Source: Lachnospiraceae bacterium
GTDB lineage: Bacteria; Bacillota; Clostridia; Lachnospirales; Lachnospiraceae
Direction of reading: 5' to 3'
NCBI GenBank assembly: GCA_024691125.1
Contig: JAILNV010000091.1
Span: forward strand, 1 to 40,763
Length of the DNA stretch: 40,763 nucleotides
Shown piece after piece: positions 34,335 through 40,763 of the stretch (position 1 is its first letter; every line of letters begins with the position of its first letter). The notes beneath the pieces are model-generated. The model saw only the letters and a list, made by a program, of their open reading frames with translations. It was not told the DNA's origin and did no database searches. The translations under genes were made by a program, and so were the position numbers.

Positions 34335-34468
34335 TTTTTGCCTGCCTTCTTTAAATTGTCATATTCAGACTCTTATGTCAGATATTCTATCATATATGTA
34401 TTTTAAAGGAAAGAAAAACAAGCCGCAGAGATCACTCCACGACTTATTATAATTGCTAAATTAACCTT

Positions 34469-35308
34469 CTATGCGGAAATAGATACCGTTACCGCCACAC
34501 CGTCTTTAATTTCCACTTCAATGTACAGACCCGAGTCGGCGCAGGACTTAAGATAACCTGCGAATTCATCTGATTTTTCTATTTCCTCAGGCACATCCGG
34601 AACATTTCCGTAAGGTTCGTTCTCATCACTGTACATCTGCTCTGCCACAGCCTGAATGTCGAATCCGTCAAGATCCTTCGCCGCTACAGACAGTGAGTAC
34701 TTGATTCCTATCTCAACATCATACCAGGTTATAAGATCAATATATCCGCTTTCACCAATGGCGCGGTACATCTTTCCTGCCATGTTGCCGCCGCCCCAGT
34801 TAGCCAGTGTCACATCTTCGGGTCCCACCGTCCACTCTGTAAATATTCCGGAAATATCCGCATCCTCAGAAGCACCCTGCTGTGCCCTTGCGGTAAAGTT
34901 CATGCCATCCAACTCGAAATCAAGCTGTACCATCGGTCCGAGTCCCTTATCGGGATCCCCAAGCTCCTCACACTTGAGCCATCCCTGCACCTTGGCCCCT
35001 TCGGGAGCTTTGAATAATCTCATACATATTTCATCCGCTTCCTCCTCACTGATCTCTACCCACGGATTAGCCATACCGACCATGCCCTGCTCATCACCTG
35101 CCTCGGTTTCATCTCCATCTGTTAACTCGATCACCGGTTTTTTATCTGCCCCGTTGTTTTCTGTCAGGCTGCTGTCTGTATTACCGTCCTCTGTCGTCTC
35201 CTGCACTTCAGATGCTACCGGTGCGTCTTTTTTACTGCATCCCGTAAAACACATCGTTGTAAGTGCGCATACACTCAGTAAAGCAATTACTCTTTTTTTC
35301 ATTTTCAA
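34469..35308 (-). CDS. Secreted lipoprotein, unknown function
   Basis: A 279-residue protein with a lipoprotein signal peptide (MKMKKRVIALLSVCALTTMCFTGC); the lipid-bearing Cys would be residue 24 in FTGC-SKK. A Ser/Thr/Glu-rich spacer follows (about 25-75), then a folded domain of about 200 residues. I recognise no enzyme motif; WAxxx-poor, acidic and with several Trp/Gly segments (NWGGGNMAGKMYRAIG). It is probably anchored on the outer face of the membrane. It lies between the MATE gene and the ABC exporter gene, with about 140-base gaps on each side, so it may be separately expressed. Confidence 0.75.
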   Translation of the reverse strand: MKMKKRVIALLSVCALTTMCFTGCSKKDAPVASEVQETTEDGNTDSSLTENNGADKKPVIELTDGDETEAGDEQGMVGMANPWVEISEEEADEICMRLFKAPEGAKVQGWLKCEELGDPDKGLGPMVQLDFELDGMNFTARAQQGASEDADISGIFTEWTVGPEDVTLANWGGGNMAGKMYRAIGESGYIDLITWYDVEIGIKYSLSVAAKDLDGFDIQAVAEQMYSDENEPYGNVPDVPEEIEKSDEFAGYLKSCADSGLYIEVEIKDGVAVTVSISA

Positions 35309-35452
35309 ATCCCCTCTTCCTTATTAATTGTTACGGTTTTTATTTATTTTTCAATCAACTGTCCAGAGCAGAATTTTAACACATAATATTTATCACAGTT
35401 ATGTTATTTTTATCTGCATCTTCCGGGATATCAGGATGATTACTGTTGATTT

Positions 35453-37264
35453 TTAACAATTCTGCTCATCACCGTTTTCCTGTTGATACAGTGTCCTGTA
35501 CTGTTCGCATGTTTCAAGGAGCTCCTCATGTGTGCCGCCTGCCAGTATCTTCCCGTCAGACATATAAAGTATCCTGTCCGCATTGATGACAGTCGACAGA
35601 CGGTGTGCTATCAGTATAACTGTCCTGTCCTTTCTGGCAGCGTCAATGGCCTTCTGTATCTTGGACTGCGTAACATTGTCAAGCGCTGATGTAGCTTCAT
35701 CAAAAACAATGATACGATAATTCTTTAACAGGCTTCTTGCAATTGAAAGCCGCTGTCTCTGTCCTCCTGACAGATTAACACCGCCTTCGCCGATGACAGT
35801 ATCATATTTATCCGGCATTTTTTCTATATCCTCATCAATACATGCAAGCCTGCATACATTTTTCATCTCGTCTTCGGTCATATCCTCTTTGGAAAGGCGC
35901 AGATTCTCCCTTACAGACATATTGAAGATATAAGGAACCTGATTAACCACAGTCATCGATCCTCTGAGAGATTCTTTGGTAAGTTCCTTTATATCTACTC
36001 CATCCAAAAGGATCTTTCCTTCCTGCGGATCATAAAGACGTCCCAGCAGGTTGAGTATCGTGGTCTTTCCGCAACCGCTCTTTCCGACGAAAGCCACCAT
36101 TTCACCCGGCTTGATCGTAAGATTAAAGCCATCGAGCACCTTAAGTCCGTTACCGCGTGGATCCTGCGCGTTATATCCGAAGGACACATTATCGAACTCT
36201 ATCCCGCCCTTAACCGTGTCAAGCTTTCTGTCACCGAATTCTTCCTTTGGAAACTCCGGGCTGTTCATGATCGCATATATACGTTCAACCGAAAGGTTGA
36301 AATCCTTAAGGAACTCCAAATATTCACCTGTAAGAGCTGCAGCGCGCGCATCAAGATTGGTAAAATAGTTATATAAAACCACCGCTGTCGGAGCCAGAAG
36401 CCATCCTTTACCCATGAACCAAGCCATAAGCGCTATAAATGTGAAGGATCCGAATTCGGAAAATTCCCATCTTACAAGCTTCATGGTCCAATTATGCTTC
36501 TGCATTATCAGCCTCTTCTCATTTGCATTAACAACGCGGACTGAAGCTTCCTTTCCAAATGTATCTTCACTGTTCAGCTGTTTGACATCCTTTGCTCCTC
36601 TTACCAGCTCACCGATAAATCCCGAGAATTTCTCATTCGCAGTCCTGAATATCCTGTCATCCTTGTACAGCCTTGTGGTCCTGTGAATCTCAAGCAGGGT
36701 CTCAATTGTCAGCAGGATCAACGCAAGAAGAAATATCCAGAAATTTATATAAAGCATTGCCAGAAGTATACCTATATAATTGATAGCCTGCGCTGTCATA
36801 TCGGCTATACGTCCAAAACCATTAGCCATGCGCGCCGTATCACCGGTAAGGCGCTGAATAAACAGACCGCTTCCCTTCTCTTCCATACACTGGCTCTTTA
36901 TCTTAAGAGCTTCCTTTACCATATCGCCCTCAAGCTCCGACAGAGTATTGCAGTATACTTTGTTGTATCCTTTGTTGCTTATTACAAGCAGAAGGTTCTT
37001 TATTACCTGTACTATAAAAAGTACTGCCGCAACAATCACGGCCCAGATCACCTGGCTGTTCATATATCTCATGATGATCCTGGCTGAAAGAATGGGTGCG
37101 ATTACACCAAGTGCAACGCTTAGCAGCTGAACTGTTATTGAAAAAAACAGAGTCTTTTTATATTTACGAAGATACTTCCATGCAAAAGCATAATTAGTTC
37201 CCGTGGAATTTACTCTTTTAACGTCTTTCATCTCTTTTTTTTCCTGAGATTCTTTCGATTTCAT
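35453..37264 (-). CDS. ABC exporter, fused membrane-ATPase half-transporter
   Basis: The 603-residue protein has an ABC_membrane domain (about residues 25-310, six segments) and an ATP-binding domain with Walker A GKSGCGKTTILNLLGRLYDPQ, Q-loop VVNQVPYIF, signature VNLSGGQRQRLSIARSLL, Walker B YRIIVFDEATSALD and the H-loop His in LIAHRLSTV. It should act as a dimer, exporting a lipid, peptide or drug. The N-terminal MKSKESQEKKEMKDVKR is a basic tail. No peptidase domain or neighbouring precursor peptide is visible. Unlike the exporter at 30865-32542 this one is intact. Confidence 0.9.
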   Translation of the reverse strand: MKSKESQEKKEMKDVKRVNSTGTNYAFAWKYLRKYKKTLFFSITVQLLSVALGVIAPILSARIIMRYMNSQVIWAVIVAAVLFIVQVIKNLLLVISNKGYNKVYCNTLSELEGDMVKEALKIKSQCMEEKGSGLFIQRLTGDTARMANGFGRIADMTAQAINYIGILLAMLYINFWIFLLALILLTIETLLEIHRTTRLYKDDRIFRTANEKFSGFIGELVRGAKDVKQLNSEDTFGKEASVRVVNANEKRLIMQKHNWTMKLVRWEFSEFGSFTFIALMAWFMGKGWLLAPTAVVLYNYFTNLDARAAALTGEYLEFLKDFNLSVERIYAIMNSPEFPKEEFGDRKLDTVKGGIEFDNVSFGYNAQDPRGNGLKVLDGFNLTIKPGEMVAFVGKSGCGKTTILNLLGRLYDPQEGKILLDGVDIKELTKESLRGSMTVVNQVPYIFNMSVRENLRLSKEDMTEDEMKNVCRLACIDEDIEKMPDKYDTVIGEGGVNLSGGQRQRLSIARSLLKNYRIIVFDEATSALDNVTQSKIQKAIDAARKDRTVILIAHRLSTVINADRILYMSDGKILAGGTHEELLETCEQYRTLYQQENGDEQNC

Positions 37265-37335
37265 ATGCTTCCTCCGCTATTTGTCATAAATATGATCTGA
37301 ATCATTTTATCCATGATCATCCCCGGAACTTTAAG

Positions 37336-38352
37336 CTAACCTCCTATCGCTGACATGGTCAGCTTCTCGGTTATTTCTTCCCTGTTTGAAAAGGAATGGG
37401 AATCAGGTTTTGAGAGTATGCATTTTTTCAGTCCTTCAAGAAGCCTCTCTTCCATTTGGAATTTGGATCCTTCTCCTCTCAGTATATCCTTTACATCCAC
37501 TCCTTTATCGTAGCACAGACAGCTTTTGAGATATCCTCTTGATGTAAGGCGTATACGGTTACAGGAGTCACAGAATTTCCCATGGATGGCGCTTATAAAA
37601 CCTATTCTTCCCATGTGCCCCTTAATATGATAATACGAAGCCGGACCGTTACCGTGATAGCTGTCCTTTTCCATTCCTGTAAAGCTGTCCTGTATCATCG
37701 GTATAAGTGAATCATGCGGAATCCCTGGATAATCCTTTCCGAATCCTATCGGCATCAGTTCTATGAAACGCACATCGACCGGTTTCGTTTCAGACAGGCT
37801 TATTAGACCTCTTATATCATTAGAAATACCGGTCGTCTTATCAGCAGCTTCTTCCCTGAAATATCTGTCCCAGTTAACGGACACTGCATTTATCTTGACC
37901 GGGATATTACGATCAAGAGAAGTTTCCAGGCCTTTTAATACCTTATCCAGCCCGTCATATCCAGTTATCATCCTGTATCTATCGCGGTCAAGAGTATCAA
38001 GACTTATATTTATACAGTCTGTTCCCGCATCAGTAAGGTAGTCTATCATTTCTTCAAGAAGCAATCCGTTGGTTGTCAGTGTAACCTGTTCGATTCCTTT
38101 AATTCCCTTTAGCATTTTTATGAGATTGCATGCATTTCTTCTTACAAGAGGTTCTCCCCCCGTTATCTTGATCTTTGATATGCCAAGTTGCGCTGCACAC
38201 CGTACTAGAGCTGCAATCTCTTCGAACGTCAGTATATCCTTCATCGGAACAGTCTCAATATTTCCCGGCATGCAATACAGACATCTCAGATTACAACGGT
38301 CTGTTATCGATATCCTCAAATAGTCAATTTCTCTTCCAAAGCTGTCTTTCAT
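37336..38352 (-). CDS. moaA: GTP 3',8-cyclase (molybdenum cofactor), MoaA
   Basis: A radical-SAM enzyme making the first intermediate of molybdopterin. The SAM cluster motif is CNLRCLYC (Cys20, Cys24, Cys27), followed by ITGGEPLVRR and LTTNGLLL. The C-terminal GTP-binding cluster is KFCDSCNRIRLTSRGYLKSCLC (C-x2-C-x13-C). The protein ends SAIGG, the conserved terminal Gly-Gly. At 338 residues the length is normal. No other mo-cofactor genes (moaC, moaE, mogA) are in the window; the MoeB-like proteins of the sulfur island could in principle serve MoaD, but they lie 20 kb away. Confidence 0.93.
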   Translation of the reverse strand: MKDSFGREIDYLRISITDRCNLRCLYCMPGNIETVPMKDILTFEEIAALVRCAAQLGISKIKITGGEPLVRRNACNLIKMLKGIKGIEQVTLTTNGLLLEEMIDYLTDAGTDCINISLDTLDRDRYRMITGYDGLDKVLKGLETSLDRNIPVKINAVSVNWDRYFREEAADKTTGISNDIRGLISLSETKPVDVRFIELMPIGFGKDYPGIPHDSLIPMIQDSFTGMEKDSYHGNGPASYYHIKGHMGRIGFISAIHGKFCDSCNRIRLTSRGYLKSCLCYDKGVDVKDILRGEGSKFQMEERLLEGLKKCILSKPDSHSFSNREEITEKLTMSAIGG

Positions 38353-38532
38353 TTCATCTTACTACTCCCTAAATTCTTTCTGCCCCGGTCTCTGACAGGT
38401 TTACCACATAAACCATTCTATATCATAATCTATTTTATTTACAATGTCTATGTAATATAATTAAAACGATTTTGTAACGTTTGTCCGATTTTGTGACATC
38501 ATTTATGAAAAGCCAACTACGGAGGTTTGCCC

Positions 38533-38679
38533 ATGAAAAAAATGCTATTCGTACTTACAGCAGCTGTTTTACTACAGTGATGCGGTCCTGTAAAGACATA
38601 TCCTTCAGATTTCCCATTGACGATTCCGGACATTTTCTGGCATGATCGCAGAAATTCACGATCCCGTCCATCTCTATAA
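38533..38679 (+). pseudogene. Remnant of a lipoprotein gene
   Basis: A strong GGAGG site precedes ATG 38533. The reading MKKMLFVLTAAVLLQ-stop-CGPVKTYPS has a TGA exactly where the Gly of a lipobox (LLQGC) would sit, and continues open to a TAA at 38677-38679. It is a signal-peptide fragment of a lost or decayed lipoprotein. Confidence 0.5.
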
Positions 38680-38952
38680 CGAAGTACCTCCTTGGATGGA
38701 TACATTCAAATAAGGGAGCGCTGTATTCATTAATATCCTCGGAGCTACGCTCAAAACGATGGAACACGGAGGTGACCGAAAGGGATCAACTCTACCTTAC
38801 TAAACCGGGTATGGATCTGGCATAATCGTTTTGAGTGTGTAACTTTTAGGATTGACAGTATTAACAGTACTTCTGCAGCTTCCACTGCTTAAGTTTATGA
38901 TATTGTTTCCGTTTGAACTTCCGCTGCCTGATTACATCTGCTTTAAAAGGAT
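38680..38952. other. Non-coding or decayed stretch left of tRNA-Ala
   Basis: About 270 bases with no convincing gene. A short minus-strand frame ending at 38555 includes MDGIVNFCDHARKCPESSMG after an AGGAGG string (near 38690), but I recognise no family, and it overlaps the lipoprotein remnant. A TTGACA at 38854-38859 has no clear -10 partner. I see nothing else. Confidence 0.4.
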
Positions 38953-38983
38953 AAAGACAGGGCAATGTGAATACCCTGTCTTT
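38953..38983 (-). terminator. Rho-independent terminator after tRNA-Ala
   Basis: AAAGACAGGG (38953-38962) and CCCTGTCTTT (38974-38983) form a 10-bp stem with an 11-base loop. On the minus strand the stem is followed by TTTATCCTTTT. It begins 16 bases after the tRNA 3' end. Confidence 0.8.
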
Positions 38984-38999
38984 CACTTTATAGCTTATA

Positions 39000-39072
39000 T
39001 GGAGCATAGGGGGATCGAACCCCTGGCCTTCAGATTGCGAACCTGACGCTCTCCCAGCTGAGCTAATGCCCC
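39000..39072 (-). tRNA. tRNA-Ala (CGC)
   Basis: The minus strand folds into a full cloverleaf: acceptor GGGGCAT/ATGCTCC with one G-U pair, D arm GCTC-AGCTGGGA-GAGC, anticodon stem TCAGG/TCTGA with loop TTCGCAA (anticodon CGC, reading GCG), and T arm AGGGG-TTCGATC-CCCCT, discriminator A. CCA is not encoded. A terminator follows. Confidence 0.92.
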
Positions 39073-39347
39073 TCCCTTATTTATGATATCCGCCTGAACC
39101 TTTTCGTCTGTGTCGGATGATTCCTGTGTACCGCTATGAAATAATCGGAAGATGCGCTATCCTTAAGATACATCCAGTCCTTTCAGGATATTACTTAATG
39201 TGTTGTACCTATGGGCAATAATACTTTGTAATATCCCGAACACAGGTATCAATGCCCATTTTTCTGTCAGGATGATCTATATACCTGTCAAAGTAATCGA
39301 TTATCCTGATCCATCGAATGTTTAGCACCCTGATGTCCAATTCTGTT
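39073..39347. other. Non-coding stretch upstream of tRNA-Ala
   Basis: About 275 bases. One minus-strand frame gives a short piece (TELDIRVLNIRWIRIIDYFDRYIDHPDRK and on to YYCP) before a stop; it has no start and no family I know. The tRNA promoter should lie just right of 39072; a TATCAT near 39085 is a candidate -10 box. Confidence 0.4.
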
Positions 39348-39760
39348 TCATAATCTTATTTTCATATTATCTAATATTTGTTGCAGCAACACCATTCCTG
39401 TTCCGGTCTTCACGTTGGTTCCGTAACCGAGTATTTCATAGCTTCCTGCAGGAACATCGCCTGAAATATCATCAAGAGACAGTTTGATCTGATCACCGTT
39501 GTAATAAAAGTTCCCGTCGATCTTGAATTTATTGTTTTTGATAAGTTTTTCGACAATCCGGTATTCGGTTTCGGTATAGCCGGGGCATCATACTGATCGA
39601 GATCTACCTCAACGAATGATAACGAAGCCTTCTTTTCCCGGAATCGGTGCGGTCATGTTATAGCGGGAATAACGCCACCCGGCTTCTTAGGCGGTACGCT
39701 TTTCCCTGTTGGTTTCATTTATCGGCTGCTTTGTTTCATTAATGAAAGTACCCTTTCTAC
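39348..39760 (-). pseudogene. Decayed 3' end of a surface-type protein gene
   Basis: The last about 80 codons read ...TEYRIVEKLIKNNKFKIDGNF and then GSYEILGYGTNVKTGTG before a TGA at 39348-39350. The YEILGYGTNVKTGTG stretch recalls repeat units of large clostridial surface proteins. Upstream the frame shifts at a C4 run near 39600, shifts again near 39655, and meets a TAA near 39690, while recognisable coding (KKASLSFVEVDLDQYDAP; EAGWRYSRYNMTAPIPG) continues across the breaks. No start or export signal remains. Family assignment is tentative. Confidence 0.45.
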
Positions 39761-40038
39761 GGGGTCTTTTCCGATTCACAGGAGCGGAAGTTTAATTGAT
39801 GATATACGTAGATTCCAGTATAATCTCCATGTAAGATATTGTTTAGTAGCATATATATAGCGGACAGTTTGCGTGGATCCCTTATGACAGTAGGGAATGT
39901 TTTCACTGTGTTCTCTGTACCCGCAAAACGGATAGTCGCGAGAGTCTTGCTGCATTTATACAAACACTTCAGAAGCTGTACAAAGATGCAGTGGCCTTCC
40001 CACTTTAACTTCCGGTATAATTCACCTAGAAAAAGCAT
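39757..40038 (-). other. Uncharacterised open frame, probably decayed
   Basis: A 93-codon frame with no clear ribosome site. Its start overlaps the 3' end of the FMN reductase gene. The middle (RFAGTENTVKTFPTVIRDPRKLSAIYMLLNN) looks like protein, but I cannot name a family. It may be an upstream part of the decayed gene at 39348-39760, which continues one frame over. Confidence 0.3.
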
Positions 40039-40564
40039 ATTTTCCTATTTCATATGCTTCTTTCATGTATACACTTTTTCTTGTCATGGATGGGGTTCCA
40101 CAACCATATCCCAAAACCATTCCCTGATCTTCAAAGTTGATGTAACGGACAAGCGTCTTATAGTGCGCTACCAAAGCATCAAACGTCCAGTCATCTGCAT
40201 TCCACGCTACTGTAAGAAGTGCTGATTTTAAATTCCTGCTGTTAAGGCTACTGTTATAGGCACAAAATCTGTCCACTACTGCTTTTAACTGCGCACTCAT
40301 GCCATAGTAATATAGCGGAGTTGCAAATACTACCATATCTGAAGAAAGAAGCTTTTCCTTAATATCTTCAACATCATCCTTTTGTACGCAAGGTCCTTCA
40401 TAACCGCAGGCAACACACCCAATGCAGGGATGTATATTGGCATGACACACATCTATGACTTCACAGGCATGTCCGGCCTCCTTGGCTCCTCTTTTAAACT
40501 CGTCTACAAGAATACTTGTTGAGCCATTTCTATTGGGACTCCCCATAAGTATTGTTATCTTCAT
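40022..40564 (-). CDS. NADPH-dependent FMN reductase-like flavoprotein (flavodoxin fold)
   Basis: A 180-residue protein with the FMN phosphate loop GSPNRNGST (residues 8-16), ATPLYYYGMSAQLKAVVDRF and a cysteine cluster CIGCVACGYEGPC (Cys47, 50, 53, 59). The cluster resembles iron-sulfur flavoproteins, so it may bind an Fe-S centre as well as FMN. Its redox partner is unknown. I start at ATG 40564, with AAAAGGTGG upstream; the longer frame to 40642 has no ribosome site. It is next to a flavodoxin gene, suggesting a small redox operon. Confidence 0.85.
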   Translation of the reverse strand: MKITILMGSPNRNGSTSILVDEFKRGAKEAGHACEVIDVCHANIHPCIGCVACGYEGPCVQKDDVEDIKEKLLSSDMVVFATPLYYYGMSAQLKAVVDRFCAYNSSLNSRNLKSALLTVAWNADDWTFDALVAHYKTLVRYINFEDQGMVLGYGCGTPSMTRKSVYMKEAYEIGKYAFSR

Positions 40565-40659
40565 TTTGTTCACACCACCTTTTTCTGTTTTAAGCTGAGA
40601 TTTCCTACATAAGACCACAACCACAGTTCCAATAGCATGCATTCGCCCTCACTCTTTCT

Positions 40660-40763
40660 TTACTGTAAACCCTCAATCCAGGATTTGATTTCGTCCTCAG
40701 ATGCTCCTGCTCCAAAGCGTTTTCCGTCAAGCCATGTACCACTACCTGCTTTATCAGCAAGAT
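40660..40763 (-). CDS. Flavodoxin-like protein, partial (C-terminus)
   Basis: The last 34 codons before a TAA at 40660-40662 are visible: ADKAGSGTWLDGKRFGAGAS, then EDEIKSWIEGLQ. This ending is typical of clostridial flavodoxin-like proteins, in which the GTWLDGKRF stretch closes the flavin domain. The gene enters from the right edge and reads toward the FMN reductase gene, so the two are probably co-transcribed. Confidence 0.6.
   Translation of the reverse strand, partial: LADKAGSGTWLDGKRFGAGASEDEIKSWIEGLQ

Noticed and set aside
38555-38767. Minus-strand frame MFHRFERSSEDIN... considered as a transposase fragment
   Set aside because: No catalytic or helix-turn-helix motif can be seen and no terminal repeats flank it, so I could not support an insertion-sequence call.
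38852-39046. Open frame running into the tRNA-Ala region and encoding ...GIEPLAFRLRT
   Set aside because: It is the antisense reading of the tRNA, a well-known false gene pattern, with no ribosome site.

Overview
The window looks like a chromosomal segment of a low-to-mid GC Gram-positive anaerobe of the Clostridia, most likely a Lachnospiraceae member (Butyrivibrio-like). This is inferred from AT-rich spacers, strong AGGAGG-type ribosome sites, the protein families present (PocR sensor, GGDEF/EAL proteins, PrsW, Prp, SrpI-type encapsulin) and Clostridia-like sequences. No rRNA, CRISPR array or intact insertion sequence was seen. Most genes lie on the minus strand.

Layout. 1-5 kb: an ABC-2/ABCG-like transporter pair cut by the left edge, an Sfp-type phosphopantetheinyl transferase, a DUF308 membrane protein, a DUF6765-like protein and a small membrane protein. 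5-10.6 kb: a YdcF-family protein, then a moxR - DUF58 - transglutaminase operon. A REP-like palindromic repeat sits in the convergent YdcF/transglutaminase junction and supplies codons to the transglutaminase C-terminus. 10.7-21.9 kb: a sulfur-mobilisation island, the most notable part of the window. 21.9-30.2 kb: a broken SBP/PAS/GGDEF sensor gene, an alpha/beta hydrolase, and an apparent operon of PocR-domain ATPase, EAL phosphodiesterase, orphan Prp protease and PrsW. 30.3-38.4 kb: a small unknown gene, a decayed ABC exporter, a MATE transporter, a lipoprotein, an intact ABC exporter and moaA. 38.4-40.8 kb: tRNA-Ala(CGC) with a terminator, decayed fragments, an FMN reductase-like gene and the end of a flavodoxin gene.

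The sulfur island. In transcription order (right to left) one long gene set encodes: an O-acetylhomoserine sulfhydrylase-like PLP enzyme, a JAMM protease, a MoaD-MoeB-rhodanese fusion, a family 2A (SrpI-like) encapsulin shell, a cysteine desulfurase with a ~155-residue disordered N-terminal extension (the expected encapsulin cargo), serine O-acetyltransferase, a ThiS-like carrier whose GGG motif is masked by a 13-residue tail, a MoeB-like E1, a second JAMM protease and a TusA-like protein. Just upstream are iscS-iscU, divergent from an Rrf2/IscR-type regulator with conserved cysteines. A 17-bp motif (CCTACCATGTCAATAGG / CCTACTATGTAAATAGG) lies over the iscS promoter and again just downstream of the likely promoter of the encapsulin gene set, suggesting that one regulator controls both.

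Working model (inference): the encapsulated desulfurase stores or hands out sulfane sulfur. The rhodanese, TusA and E1 domains pass it to two ubiquitin-like carriers, the JAMM proteases expose the carriers' Gly-Gly ends, and the thiocarboxylates feed amino-acid sulfhydrylation or other sulfur-transfer chemistry.
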